NCBI GenBank assembly: GCA_019448385.1
Contig: JAGTXO010000045.1
Location: 118,501 to 182,500 of the forward strand
Length of the DNA: 64,000 nucleotides
Source: Diacronema lutheri
Taxonomy: Eukaryota; Haptophyta; Pavlovophyceae; Pavlovales; Pavlovaceae
Direction of reading: 5' to 3'
The notes beneath the pieces are model-generated. The model saw only the letters and a program-made list of their open reading frames with translations, did not search any database and was not told the origin of the DNA. Shown in pieces: positions 47,117 to 60,335 of the stretch (positions within the stretch are counted from its first letter, which is position 1; each line of letters begins with the position of its first letter). A program made the translations under genes and the position numbers.

Positions 47117-47980
47117 ATGCTCCCAAGCGGGGGCCTCGCCCCGAGGTGCGCGCGCAACGCGCGCGCCGCCCCACCTGCGTCAGCCCACCCACGTGCCCCG
47201 CCTCTCGGCTCGCGCGGTATGCGGCGGCTCGGCGCACGCTCATCGGTGCGCGCCTCACGCGCCTCGCGCGCGCAGCCATGTGCCCGACGTCGCGCGCGCA
47301 CTCGAGCACGTGCGCGAGGCGGGTTTGCACTTCCTCGTCGCGCCGCTCTCGGGTCCTCCCGCCGAGCCCGTGGCGCTCCCGTCGTCGCCGCCGCCAGCGC
47401 CGGCCGATCGCGCCGCTGGCGCGCCGCCGGCGGTGCCGCCGAGCGCGGCGCGCGCGGTGCTTGGGGGGCCGTTTCTGCGCTCCGAGCTGCTGCTCGGCGC
47501 GGGGCAATGGGCGCGTCACGTGGTCGGCCGCGCTTCGCCGTGCGTCGGCCTTGCCTCCGCTTCCGCCGCCGAGCGCGCCGCCGCCGCCGAAGCGCTAGGC
47601 GCTGAAATCGAGTTCGCCGCACACCTCGCCCTGCCTGCGGTCCTGCTCGCGCACGCGCCGCAGCCGGCGGCGTGCGACGGCGACGGCGGTACGGTGGGCG
47701 CGCGCGTGCTCAACCCGAACGCTGCGCTCCTCAACTATGCACGCACCGTCAACTCGCTCTGCCGCTCGCACGCCTCGCTCCAGTATTGGCTGCCCGTGCC
47801 GCTCGAGCCGCCCAGTGTCCGCCTTCCGCCCAGTGTCCGCATTTTCAGTGCGCAGCGAGGCGCGGCCGCGACGACGGCCGCGGCGGATGCCGCCGCGCAG
47901 GGCGATGGCGGCGGCGCGCTGCCCTTTTGGGCGGTGGCTGCGCCGAGCGCGCGCGCGATGGGCGCCGCCGCGCGTAGGGG

Positions 47981-48012
<32 letters not shown>

Positions 48013-48021
48013 GCGGCGGCG

Positions 48022-48069
<48 letters not shown>

Positions 48070-50870
48070 GCGACGGCGTGCACCCCACGCCAGGGCTCGA
48101 GGAGGAGGAGGCGGGGGCGGAGGCGGCGGATTCGGACGAGAACAACGACGAGGCGTGGGAGCGTTGGAGCGCGTTCAGCCGCGCGTGCGACCACGCGAGC
48201 AACGTGGCGGTAGCACTGCAGCTCGGCTCGCACCTCCCATCCGAACAAAGACTGCGCCGTTGGCTTGCGGAGCCGGTCAAGGCGAGGCGCGCCGTGTGCG
48301 TGGCGCGTGCACCCTTTTCTCCCCTTTCCCCTTTCCCCTTTCCCCTTTCCCCTTTCCCCTTTCTCCTTTCCCCTTTCTCCTTTCCCCTTTCCCTCTTCCT
48401 CTCCCTTCCTTCCTTTGAGCGGCGCTGGCGCCCGTGTCGCGCGCGTCGTCTCCCGGTGGGCCCCCATTCCCCGCGCGCAGGCCGTGCTCATCCCGCCGTG
48501 CGCCTTTGTGCGCAACGCACGTGGCTACCTCGTGCTGCCGCGGCGGCACCAGGCCTTCGTGCTGGCGCTTTTCAAATTGGGCGCGCAGGCGGTGCTGCTC
48601 GAGCATGGCGAGGGGCGCGAGCGCGACGCCGCGCCCGCCGCCGCCGCCGCCAGCCCGCCGCACCCCGCGCCGCCTTCGGCACCGCCCCCGCCACCGGCCG
48701 ACAGCGCCCGCGTTCGCTGGGAGTACATGTGCTACATCGCCGCTAAGCGCGCGCAGCCGAGCGCGAGCGAGCTGCTTGAGGCGCCGTTTTTTGATCTGCT
48801 GCAGCAGCCGCTGCAGCCGCTGCGCGACAACCTCGAGAGCTCGCTCTACGAGATCTTTGAGCAGGATCCCGTCAAGCACGAGCGCCGCGCGCCGCGCGCC
48901 GCGCGCCCGCTGAGCGCGGCGGCGTGCCTGATCGTCTCGCGCCGCGTACCTTGACCGCTTCCCTGCAGCAGCTGCTTGACCGCCTTCCTTCACCACCTCG
49001 TGCCGCGCGGCGCGCGCCGCGCCCGCCGCGCGCGCCCGGCAGGTACGTGCGGTACGAGGCAGCGATTGCCGCAGCGCTTGTCCACCTGCGCGTGGCCGGC
49101 CACCTCGCCGCCTCCGCCTCCGAGCCGCCGCGGCCGTCACACGCCGCGTCGGATGGCACCACGTCCTCCGCGCCCGGCGGCAACGAGCGCTCGGCGGTTG
49201 TGATGGTGCTCGGCGCGGGGCGCGGCCCGCTCGTCACCGCCGCGATCCGCGCGGCCGTTACCGCACGCGTCCGCTGCCGTTTCATCGCTGTCGAGAAGAA
49301 TGGCGGTGCGCTGCTCCTGCTCAGACTGCTCAGTCTGCAGGACGCACAGTGGAAGGCAGCGCGAGTCGAGGTGCATGCGGCCGATATGCGACAGTGGGCG
49401 GGGCTGCGCGATGGGAGCAAGGCGGACATTCTCGTCTCCGAGCTCCTTGGCTCGCTCGGCGACAACGAGCTCTCGCCCGGTGCGTCACGCCATCACCCCT
49501 CCCCTCCCCCCTTCCCCCTTCACCCTCACCCTCTCGCCCGGTGCGCCACGCCATCGAGCCCAGCTCCCGCCCTTCCCTTCCCAAGTTACCCCCCCCCCCC
49601 CTTCCCCCCCCCCCCCCCCCCCCCCCCCCCACCCCCGCGGGCCGCGCGCGCGCGCCGACGTGCGGCGCGAGCCGCGCGCCGTCGGCGCGTGCGCGCGCCT
49701 CCCCCCGCGCGCAGAGTGCCTCGACGGCGCGCAGCACCTTCTCCACCCGCACGGGCTGAGTGTACCCGCCAGTTACACGTCACACCTGTCACCGCTCTCG
49801 TCGGCCAAAGCATGGGCGGAAGTTCGCAAGATGGCGGACGCTGGTGGAGCGGGCGGCGGCGGCGGCGCCTTTGAGTGCCTGTACGTCGTCAGGCTGCACG
49901 CGCACGCACTGCTCGCGCCCGCGCAGCCGCTCTTTCGCTTCGAGCACCCGGACACGGCGCTGTTCGAGCACCCGGACACGGCGCTGTTCGAGCACCCGGA
50001 CACGGCGCTGTTCGAGCACCCGGACACGGCGCTGTTCGAGCACCCGGACACGGCGCTGTTCGAGCACCCGGACATGGCGCTGCCGCCGTCCGCGCCACGC
50101 GCGCCGGAGTGCGGCGGCGGCCCGAGCGGCGGGCGCAACGCGCGGTACACGTGCGTGCGCTGGCGGGCGGAGGAGAGCGGCACGCTGCACGGCTTTGCGG
50201 GCTACTTCTCCGCGCAGCTGTGGGCGGGCGCGCGCGCCGTAGCCGGCGCGCGCGGTGGCGGCGATGGCGATGGGGACGCTGATGGCTCGTGTGAGGACGC
50301 GATCTCAATCTCAACGGAGCCTTCGACCCACTCGGCGGGGATGCGCAGTTGGTTTGAGGCGTATCTGCCGCTGCAGGTACGCGCGACTGTCCGGCCGCGT
50401 GCCCGCGCTCGCGTGCTGGGCGGTGGTTGGCGCTGCAGCCGCGCGCGTGCCCCTTGGCTCGCCGCATGTGCCCCTGGGCTCCCCCCCCCCCCCCTGGGCT
50501 CCCTCCCCCCCCTGGGCTCCCCCCCCCCCCCCCCCCTTGGGATCGCCGAATGCGCTGCGCTTGCTCGGCGCCCGGCGCCCAAGCTGATGCTTCAGAAGGC
50601 GTGCATTCTGCGCTCTTGCGCCGCCATGCTCCCCTCCCCTCGCCTCTGCCGCTCACTCGCTGCCCGCGTCACGCGCCGTCACCCCGTGTGCCGCAGCATC
50701 CCGTCGACGTGCGCGCGGCCGACGTCGTCGAGTTGCACGTCTGGCGGTGCGTCGAGCAGGCGCGCGGCGCGCAGGGCGGCGGGCGCGTGTGGTACGAGTG
50801 GGCGTTGAGCAGCCCCGTGCGCACGCCGATATTCAACCCAAACGGCCGCTCGTACGCCGTGTCGCTCTGA
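47117..50870 (+). CDS. PRMT5: type II protein arginine methyltransferase 5
   Basis: Makes symmetric dimethylarginine on spliceosomal Sm, histone and other proteins. Exons: 47117-47145, 47276-48281, 48481-48875, 49043-49479, 49715-50376, 50697-50870 (900 aa). Introns 2 and 3 use GC donors (AAG|GCGAGG, CAA|GCACGA). TIM-barrel N-domain: VPDVARALEHVREAGLHFLV to WLAEPVKAVLIPP. SAM site: VVMVLGAGRGPLV and IAVEKN. Double-E loop: SELLGSLGDNELSPECLDGA, with both catalytic Glu. Beta-barrel end: LHGFAGYFSAQLW, THSAGMRSWFEAYLPLQ, WYEWAL. It is longer than the human enzyme because of Gly/Asp inserts and an eightfold-residue repeat (next entry). Exon 1 (MLPSGGLAP) is the least certain. Confidence 0.92.
48310..48418 (+). 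repeat. CCCCTTT heptamer array in PRMT5 intron 2
   Basis: About 12 degenerate CCCCTTT/CTCCTTT units, all pyrimidine on the sense strand, between a GC donor and the acceptor at 48479-48480. Confidence 0.85.
49939..50082 (+). repeat. 24-bp coding minisatellite in PRMT5 (FEHPDTAL x6)
   Basis: Six tandem 24-nt units starting TTCGAGCACCCGGACACGGC encode FEHPDTAL repeats (last copy FEHPDMAL). They sit at the single FxHPN/D site of the conserved beta-barrel, so one unit is ancestral and five are added. Confidence 0.95.
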
Positions 50871-51007
50871 GCTGCCGGGTGATCCCCAATAAGAAGCATC
50901 AAGCACGTTTTTTATGATTTCACACCAAAAAGGGGGCGTGTCCAGCACGCAGCACCGTTCAGCCCTCCCGGTTCCGCGTGCGCCTCCACGCGGGACGCGA
51001 TCGATCG

Positions 51008-54000
51008 ATGGTGCTCAACGAGAATCCCTCCGACGGAAGCGGTGGCGGCCGTGGTGCAGGCCGCGCCGGTCGCGGCGCGGCACGCGGCGGCGACGGCAGC
51101 TCGCGCGGTGGCGGCGGGCGCGGTGGTGGCGGGCGCGGTGGCGGCGGGCGCGGTGGCGGCGGGCGCGGTGGCGATGCCAACGCGCACGCCATCGCGACGG
51201 GCGGCGTGCGCGCTGATGCGGACAGCGAGCGTCGCTTCGTGAATGGCGTCATCAAGAATGGTGGACCGTTCCGTTGGCCAACGGACGGTCGGCGCTTCCT
51301 GCTCGCGGCCGCACGGCTCGACGGGCTCGAGCTGCTCAACCTGCTCACGAGCACGCAGTGGCACGGCGCGCACGTGCTGCGCGCCGCGCTCTGCTCCGAT
51401 GCGTCGGGCGACGTGGCGCGCTTCATCGGCGACGCGGTGGTGCCGCTCCTCGAGAAGCTCGGTTCGGACGAGCTCAACTCGAGCATCTGCGCCGAACCGC
51501 TCTGGCAAGTCCTCGACGTCGTCTACTCAGCGCCCGGCCTGCCGCGCGCGATGAGCGACGCGCTCGAAAGCGGCGGCCTGCCCGACGCGACGGCAATCGC
51601 GTGGTTTGTGCTCAAGCTGGTGACGCGGCTGTCGAGCGCGCGTTCCGACGTGGCGGTGCGCGCGGTCGTCGCGCAGCTCGAGGCGCGCGACGTGCCCGGT
51701 GTACAGCGCGTGCGGCTGGTGCTCGAGGGGAGCGGTCGCATGGGCGAAGCCGCAACCGACGGTGCGGCGGGCACGAACAACGTTTCGCTCGACGCGGTGC
51801 GCGACGAGCCGGGCGGGCGGCACGACAACGATGCGCGCTCCTTCCGCGACGTGCAACTGCTGCCCACCGCGGCGGAGGTCACGTGCGAGCGCGACGCGTA
51901 CCTCCCGCCGCCCCTGCCGCCCTCGTCCGCGCCGAGAGAGCCGCAGGCGCTCGCTGCATTGCAGCCTCTGCGGATGCAACCGCAGCAGCAAGCCGCCCAG
52001 CAGCCGCACGCCGCCGCCGACGGCGCGCAGCAAGGCGCCGCCGGTTCGAACGACGCACCGCTGCTCGCACCGGTCGTGCTGCGGCTGAGCGGCAGCGCCG
52101 ACGGCGATGCGAGCGCGTTGAGCACGGCCGCCGCAGGGGTGGAGATGGCGCGCCGGGAGGCGGCGGTACTGGATCGCCATTTCCGTTTGCTTCGGGAGGA
52201 CATGGTCGCGTCGATCCGCGACGAGCTCGCACCGCTGCTGCGCGATTTGGGCGCCAACGCCAACGCCGACGCGACCGCGCGCCGCGCGCACGTTGGTCCG
52301 GACGCAGCAACGCGCGAGCAAGGCCGCGCGCAGCTGCGGCGGCACACCTACACGGGCGTGCGGCTCGATTCGGCGCAGGTCGTGCCGCGACCCTGCGTGA
52401 AGGTGAGCTTTGCGCTGCCCGCGGGCCACGCGGCGCTCAGCGTGGAGGCGGGCAAGCCGCGCGAACGCTGGTGGGAGGCAGGCAACGCGCGCGGCACAAT
52501 GGCAATGCAGGCGCTCGTCGTCCTCGCGCGGCGCGGTGAGCCGCCGCTCTTTGCGCAAGTCGTGTGCCGCGAGGCCGCGTGGCTCGCCGAAGAGCGCCCG
52601 GCGGTTGGCCTCAGCTTCCTGTGCTCGCCCGCCGAGCTGCGCTCGCTGCTCTGGCTCGCGCAGTCGCACGCCGCGCTGCCGGGCGCTGCGCTTGTGCAGG
52701 CGAGCGCGCCCGTCTTTGCCTACCTGCCGGTGCTCAAGACCCTGCAGGCGATGGACGCCATCCCGCTCGCCGCCGAGCTCGTACACGCGTCGCAGACCAG
52801 CCGGCCAGAGTACGCCGAGGATGGGCGCGTCGACGCGCGCGCCGAGCTCGCGAGCGCGAGCCTGCAGTCGCTCAATGCGAGCCAGCAGCGCGCGGTGGAG
52901 CACGCGCTCACGTCGCACGTCGCGCTGATCCAAGGGCCGCCCGGCACAGGCAAAACGCACGTCGGTGTGCGCCTCGCCGAGATTCTGCACCGCACGACCG
53001 ACGAGACGATCCTGTGCGTCTGCTACACCAACCACGCGCTCGACAGCTTCTTGCTCGACATCATCGCGGCGGGTACCACGAACATCGTGCGTATCGGCGG
53101 CGGATCGAAGGGCAAGGCGCGCGAGGTGCTTGACACGTACAACATTCGCACGCTGATGCGGGCCAATCCGAGCCAGCGCTCGCGCTTCGCCAGGCAGCGG
53201 TACGCGCAGCTCAGGACGCGCGCGGACGAGCTCGTGCGCACAATCGACGAGCACACCGCGCAGCTGCGCGCGACGGCGATCGGGCCCAAGTGGTGGAAGA
53301 CGGTGCAGGACTTCTTGCACGACGCCTACCCCGCCGCGTGCGCGCAGCTCACCGTCGATGTGCACGCGCCCGGCGCGGCCGGCGGCGACGACGGCATGCA
53401 GCTCGTCGGAGCCGGTGGACGACGGATCGACGCAAACTACCTGTGGGCGCGCTGGCTCAAGGGGCAGGACGCGGGCGTGTTCGCGGCGCGCGTGCGGCAG
53501 CAGGTGGCGGCGCGGGCCGTGTTACAGGCAGGCGGTGACGCGCCCGCCGTCGTCGACGCGCTGAGCGGCGATGTCAACCTCTTTGCGCTGCCCAAGGCGG
53601 CACGCGTGCGGCTGAAGGCGCGGATCGAGCGCGAGCTCTTTGCGCCCGCGTGCGAGGCATTGGCCGACGCGCTGCACGATTATGAGCAAGTGCAGCACGA
53701 GCTCAAGGTGACGATGCGCCGCGCCGACTGGGCGAGCGTCCTTCGAGGTCGGCGCGTGATCGGCTGCACGACGACCGGCGCGGCCGAGTACGGCAGCGTG
53801 CTCGCCGACCTGCGCATCGGCGTGCTGCTCGTCGAGGAGGCGGCCGAGATCCTCGAGGCGCACGTGCTTACGAGCTTGCAGCCGTCGGTCAAGCAGCTAA
53901 TCATGATCGGCGACCACAAGCAGCTGCGCCCAAAGGTCGCCACGTACGCGCTGCAGGCCGAGGCGCACGGCGGGCACGGGCTCAACGTGTCCCTCTTCGA

Positions 54001-57000
54001 GCGGCTCGTCCTCGCGGGCGTGCCGCACATCACGCTCAACGTGCAGCACCGGATGCTGCCGGCAATCTCAAGCCTGATCCGGCCGACCTACCCCGACCTC
54101 CTCGACCATGCCTCGGTGCACACGTACCCGCCCGTCCGCGGCCTGAGCGACAGCCTCGTCTTCGTCACGCACGACGAGCGCGAGGGCGGCGCGCGCGGCG
54201 CGGACGACGGCGCGCAGTCCAAGGTGAACCACTTTGAGGCTGAGCTGGTGTGCGCAATCGTGGAGTACCTCTTGCGGCAGGGCTACGCGCCCAGCCAGCT
54301 CGTCGTGCTCACGCCGTACCTCGGCCAGCTCATGATCCTGCGGGCGGCGCTAAGCCGCACGCTCAAGGTTGCGCTCGGCGAGCGCGACTCGGATGACGTG
54401 CAGGCGCTCGCCGCAGACGACGAGGGTGGCGCGGGCGGCACGGGCGCGCCGGCCTCGGCGGCGCCCGTGCTCCCGCCCGCGGCCGTCGCGCAGCCCGCAG
54501 CCAGCGCATCGCAGCGCGACCGGCCGCCGGCGCGCGGGCAAAGCGGCGCGCTCGCGGCGACGGCACCGGCCGCGCCGGCCATCCGCGTCGCAACGATCGA
54601 CAACTACCAGGGCGAGGAGGCGGACGTGGTGGTGCACTCGCTCGTGCGCGCCAACGAGGGCGGGCACATTGGCTTCCTCAAGGAGCCCGAGCGCATCAAC
54701 GTGCTGCTCAGCCGTGCGCGGCACGGCCAGATTCTCGTCGGCAGCGCATCGACGCTGCGCGCCGGCGGCGGACGGCGCGGCGGCTCCGAGCTGTGGCGGC
54801 GGATCCTCGACGAGCTCGCGCGCGACGGCCGACTGCTCACCGGCGTGCCCGTGCGCTGCCGCCGCCACGGCCGCTCGCCCGCGCAGCTGCCGGCGAGCGC
54901 GGCCGAGCTGACGGCGTGCTCGCCGTGCGGCGGCTGCGACGAGCCGTGCGAGCTCGTGCTGCCGTGCGGCCACGGCTGCCCGCTGCGCTGCCACCCACTG
55001 GACGCGGAGCACGCGAAGGTGCGATGCAAGGTCAAGGTGCACGAGATGTGTACCGCCGGCCACATGCTCGTCCGCACGTGCGCCGACAAGGATTCGCGCT
55101 GCGCGACGTGCGCGGCGCTGCGCGCGCTCGAGGCGGCCGCGCGCGCGCGCGCGGCGCGTGCGCGCGAGCGCGAGGCGACCGAGCTCGCACAAATCGCAAC
55201 GCGGCGGCGGCAGGCCGAACTGGACGTGGAGGCCGCGCGGCAGCGTCGGGAGGCGCTTGAGCGCCAGCACGCGCAGCGCATCCATGTCGCGCGACTCGAG
55301 ATCGACGCGGCGCGCGAGCGGGCACTTGCCGAGGCGCTCGCGCGCAACGCGCCGGCCGAGGAGCGCGCGGCGGCTGCCGAGGCGCATCGCGAGGCGAGCG
55401 AGGCGCTCGCGCGCGCCGAGGCGTCCAGCGCGGCGCGGCGCGACGAGCTCGAGCGCGCCGCCGCCGAGCACGCCGCCGCTGAGCGCGACGCGGTGCGTGC
55501 GGCGGCCGAGCGCGCGCGCGCGGAGGAGGAGGGGGCTGCGTGCACGCTGCTCGCGCTCGACCATCAGGAGCGCGCGCTGATTGGCGGCTCGGCAGGCGCG
55601 TCGATGGCGGGCGTGAGCGTGGGCTCGCTCACGCAGCTGCGCGACGGCCTTCGCGACGTACTCGCCGGCTCGGCGAGCGTCCGCGGGTGGCTCGCTGAGC
55701 GCGCGGCGGCGTCCGGCTTGGCCGAGCTCTCGCGCGCGCTCGGCTCAATTGCGCGCTCGCCGCTGATCGGCGTCGACATCGTCGGCGCGCTCGCGCTCGC
55801 GCAGCCCGAGCCGACCAATGCGGACCGCGCCGGCGAGTCGGCCGGCGCGCCTCGCTCGCGCGCGCTCCCGTCCGCGTGCGAGCGCGCAGTCGAGCTGATC
55901 GGCCGCAGCGAGAGCCTGAGAGCGCACGCCGCGCTCGAGGCGCACGTGGCAATGGACGAGGGCTGTCGGCTGCTCGCCGACGTGTGCCTGATGCTCGTGG
56001 GCGCGCACGGCGGCGGCAGGATCGCGCGCCCCGCCGCGCCCGACGACGGCGGCGCACCACCGAGCGGCGCGGCGGGCGAGGACGCGTCGCTCTGGCTCTG
56101 GCGCCTCGCGCGCGCGCTGCAGCTCACGGCCGATATTGGAGCAGCGGCGGACGGCGCGCACTCGAGCTCGGCGACAGCCGATTGCGAGGCGCTCGGCCAG
56201 CTGCTCGCGTTCCTCGCGCACCCTCTCGCCGAGCTCTACGCACCGCTCGCGCAGCTGGCGCGTGAGCGCGCGCGTACGGTCGGCGGGCGCGGCGCCTTGC
56301 GCGCCGGCGGGTATGCGCCGGCGGCGGGCGGTGGCGGCGGCGCGCTCGACGAGGCCGGCAAGCCGCTCAGCGCAAAGCAGCGCGACGCGCGCGAGCTGCG
56401 CGAGCTCGCGCGTACCGCCGACCTGCCCAGCCTGCGCGACGTGTCGGCGCTGACGGGCATCTCAGCCGTCAAGCGCCACTTCTTTCGCAAGCGCGACCGC
56501 GTGCGCCTCGCCAAGGAGCGCGGCGAGGACCTGTCGTCGACCAATCACCACGTGATCTTTGTGGGCAACCCGGGCACGGGCAAGACCACCGTTGCGCGCA
56601 TCTACGCCCAGCTGCTGCTCGAGACGGGCGTCCTCCCGCGCGCGGCCGTCGAGGAGACGAGCGGCGTCAGGCTCGCGACGGGCGGCGTCAGCGCGCTCAA
56701 CGAGCACCTCGGCAAGCTGCGTGACGGCGGGCTGCTCTTCGTGGACGAGGCGTACCTGCTCAACCCGACGACGAGCGCGACGGGCGCGCAGGTGCTCGAC
56801 ACGCTGCTCACGGAGATGGAGGAGCGGCGCGGCAAGCTCGTCGTTGCCTTCGCAGGCTACGCGCAGCGCATCGCGACGCTGCTCGAGCACAACGAGGGGC
56901 TGCCGTCACGCTTCCCCGACACACTCGTCTTCGCCGACTTTGAGGACGACGAGCTCCTCAGCGTCCTCGACGGGCTCGTCGACGGCAGCCCCTTCTGGCT

Positions 57001-60000
57001 CACCGACGCCAAGCACGCGCGCATCGCTGCGCGCCGGCTCGGGCTGCAGCGCGGCACGACCGGCTTTGGAAACGCGCGCGCCGTGCGCAACCTGTGGGAG
57101 CGCACGCTGGCGCGGCAGGCGGAGCGCATCGTCGCCGAGCGCGCGCGCTCTGGCGGCATCGTCTGCGCGGGCCAGTCCTCGTCGCCCGCCGACTTTGAGA
57201 TCCGGCGCGAGGACCTGCTCGGCCCGCGCTGCGCCGACTGGTCGGAGCTCTCGCCGCTGCGCGAGCTCAACGCAATGATTGGGCTCGCGGCGGTGAAGGC
57301 GAGCGTGCGCAACCTGCTCTCGCTGCTGCAGACCATTGCCGAGCGCGAGGAGGCGGAGGAGCCCGTGCAGTCCGTGACGCTCAATCGCGTCTTCCTCGGC
57401 AACCCGGGCACGGGCAAGACGACCGTCGCCAAGCTGTACGGCGCCATCCTCAAGGTGCGCGCGCGCGCCGGCGGCGGCGAGGGAGGGGGGTGGGTGGGGG
57501 GGGGGGGGGGGGGGGGGAAGGGAGAAGCGCTCGCCACGGCGGTTGCTGCGCCGTTGGCCCGTCACTCGCAGTGCGCTCGGCTTAGGCGCCTCTCGCTGGC
57601 TGAGCGCGCGCGCACGCGCCTCCCGCCGCTGCATGCGGCGCGCACCTCGCGCGGCCCGGGGCGCGCAGCACCTCGGGCTGCTCTCCAAGGGCGACGTGAT
57701 CGTCAAGACCCCGGCTGACTTCATCGGCGCCCACCTCGGCCATTCTGAGCGCCAGACCGCCGCGATCCTCGAGCAGGCCAAGGGCAGCGTGCTGGTCATC
57801 GACGAGGCGTACGGGCTCGTCTCGGCCGGCGGCGGCGCGGCCGGCTCTGCGGCCAATGCCTTTGGCGCGGCGGTGATCGACACGCTCGTCGCGACGGTGC
57901 AGGGTGTGCCGGGAGACGATCGCTGCGTTCTGCTCCTCGGCTACTCGCAGCAGATGGAGGTCATGCTGCGCGAAGCCAACCCCGGGCTCGCTCGCCGCTT
58001 CCAGCTGTCGGAAGCCTTCACCTTTGCGGACTTCTCCGACGACGAGCTTTGCCAGGTACTGCGCGGCAAGGCGTCGGCGGGTGGCTGGCAGCTGCCACGC
58101 GAGGCGCTCGAGGCGGGCATTGCCGTGCTTGCCAAGGAGCGCATGCGCCCCAACTTTGGCAACGGCAGTGCCGTCGCCAACCTGCTGAGCGCGGCCGTCC
58201 AGCGCTTCGAGCAGCGGCACGCACATCTCGCGCCGGCGGCGCGCGCGGCGCTCAAGGCGCTTGGCGCGGTCGACTTCGACCCGTCGGCGGGGCAGGTGGC
58301 CTCGCTCGCGTCCATCGAGGCGCTCTTCTCCGACCTGCTCGGCTGCGACGACGTGCTTTGCCAGCTCCGCACCATCCACAAGACGATTGCGCTCGCGCAG
58401 CGACTCGGCAAGGACCCGCTCGACGAGGTGCCGCTGGCGTACGCGTTCACCGGCTCGCCGGGCACGGGCAAGACGACGGTTGCGCGCCGGATGGGCACGC
58501 TCTTCCATCGGCTTGGGCTGCTCCCCTCGGACGACGTGAAGCAGCATTCGGCGAGCGACTTCTGCACGGGCTTTGTTGGCCAGGCCGCGTCAAAGACGCG
58601 CAAGCTGTTTGAGGCGGCGCTCGGCGGTATCCTCTTCATCGACGAGGCGTACAGGCTGCACCCCAAGCACTCGGCGGGCGGCGGCTTCATGCAGGAGGTG
58701 GTCGACGAGATCGTCAACCTGCTCACCGAGCCCGCGTTCCAGGGCAAGATGGTCGTCATCTTTGCCGGGCGCGCGCCGCGCGCGGCCGCGCGGGCGCCGC
58801 CGGCGCACAGGCAGCAGCGGCCGCCGTCGTCCACGCGCCGGCAGTCGTGCGAGCTGATCGCGCCCGGTCCGCGCTGCACGCGCCCGCCCGCATGCGCGCG
58901 CACGTCGACGCCAGGTACGCGGACGAGATGGAGGCGATGCTCGACGCCAACTCGGGGCTACGCTCGCGCGTCACGGGCCGAATCCACTTTGCCGACCTTG
59001 CGCTGGACGACGCGTGCGCGCTGCTGGTCAAGAGCGTGCGCGCCAAGGGCCTCGAGCTGAACGCAGAGGCGCGCGCGGAGCTGCCCACGCTCGCGCGCGC
59101 GCTCATCGCCGCGCCCGGCTGGTCCAACGGGCGAGACGTGGCGACGTGGGCCAAGGCCATCTTCCAGGCGCACGGGCTGCGCCTGCCGCCGGCGGGCGAG
59201 GCGGACGCGATGGTGGGCGTCGGCGCCGTGCGCGAGGCCACCGCGCAGATGATCGGCACCAAACAGGGCGCGGTGGTGATGGCGCGCGAGGGTGAGCGCG
59301 CGCGTCTGCGGCCTCGGGCGCTGCGGCCTGCTTGCCGCGTCGCAGCCGTGCCCCTCCTCTTCTTGCGCGCCCGCCGCTGACATTGCCCGCCGCTCGCCGG
59401 CTGCGCTCGCCCCTTGCGCGCGCGGCAGAGCATCCGCCGAGCGCGAGCGCACCGTGTGCGCCATCGCCCGCCGCACGGCCGGCCTGCTTGCCGCCGTCCA
59501 CGTCCGCATCGCACGCCGCCAGGTGGGCGCAGCGCCGCGCCGATGCCCCGCTTCGCGCCTCGCGCCCGTGTGCGCGCGCGCTCGCGCCGCAGCGCGCGCC
59601 CACCTCACGTCGACGGTGCATGACACCTTCCGCGCGTCATTGTTTTGGCGCCGTCGCAGCGCGCCGCCACCCGTTGCGAACGACCAGCCGCTGGCGGAGG
59701 TGGACCCGCCCGGCGGCAGCGCCACGAGCAAACTGGCCGTCGAGGTGCGCGGCGCCTCCGACTACGAGATTATCGCCGCGCTGCAGGCTGCGCTCGTCGA
59801 GCTCGGCTACGACGCGTCGCACGAGCGCCGGCTCGCGCTACGCGACGTGCTGCGCGCCATCGGAGGTGGCGGCGCATTCCCGGACGAGATCACGCGTCTT
59901 GTTTGCGCGCGCAACCCGGGCGCGGATGCGGCCAAGGTTGATGGAGCTCTCCGCCCGCAGGTGCCTGCCGTGCTCGCAAGCGTGTGCGCCGCGATCGAGC

Positions 60001-60194
60001 ACGAGGAGGGGCGCAGGGCCGAGCTCGCGCGCGCCGCTGCGGCGGAGCGAGCGCGACTCCTCGCGGAGGAGGCGAGCGCGCAGAGCCGCCTGCGCACGGC
60101 CGGGCTCTGCCCGGCGGGCTTCGCATGGCATCGCGAGGGGGCGGGCTGGCGCTGCAATGGCGGCTCGCACTACGTCGGGCAGCTGCCGCCGTGA
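51008..60194 (+). CDS. giant RGG / SF1 helicase / NFX1-finger / triple AAA+ (CbxX) protein
   Basis: Multi-domain protein of about 2841 aa. Exons: 51008-57454, 57669-58768, 58915-59291, 59593-60194; intron 2 has a GC donor (CGG|GCGCGC). Order: RGG box (~20-55, 15-nt repeats); ARM-like region as in ZNFX1 (~80-230); SF1 helicase with Walker A IQGPPGTGKTH, Walker B VLLVEEAAEI, IGDHKQLRP, VQHRMLPAI, TIDNYQGEEADVV, NVLLSRAR (~620-1270); NF-X1-type Cys/His fingers (CGGCDEPCELVLPCGHGCPL); a long coiled coil; then three CbxX/CfxQ-type AAA+ modules with GNPGTGKTTVAR, GNPGTGKTTVAK, GSPGTGKTTVAR and FVDEAYL, VIDEAYG, FIDEAYR. The C-terminal ~200 residues are unknown. ZNFX1-like helicases act in RNA surveillance and antiviral defence; the role here is inferred. 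Confidence 0.88.
57455..57668 (+). other. intron splitting the second AAA+ module
   Basis: Donor AAG|GTGCGC at 57455, acceptor CGCGCAG at 57668, phase 0, placing KLYGAILK next to HLGLLSKGD. It contains a G-rich run (57484-57520). Removing it restores a continuous AAA+ fold. Confidence 0.85.
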
Positions 60195-60335
60195 TAGGCA
60201 AGAAGAGGGAAAGCAGTGAAGTGAGGCATGTGTGCATGCAGCACTGGCTGAGCGCAGCAGAGCAACGTCCTTGTGGGTGTGACGCACAACAACTGCCATT
60301 ATTCGCACCGCACGAGTGCCATCCTTCGTCTAGCG

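Noticed and set aside
57543-57668. Exonic reading of sequence before HLGLLSKGD in the AAA+ gene
   Set aside because: The AAA+ alignment requires KLYGAILK to continue directly at HLG; the segment is intronic.
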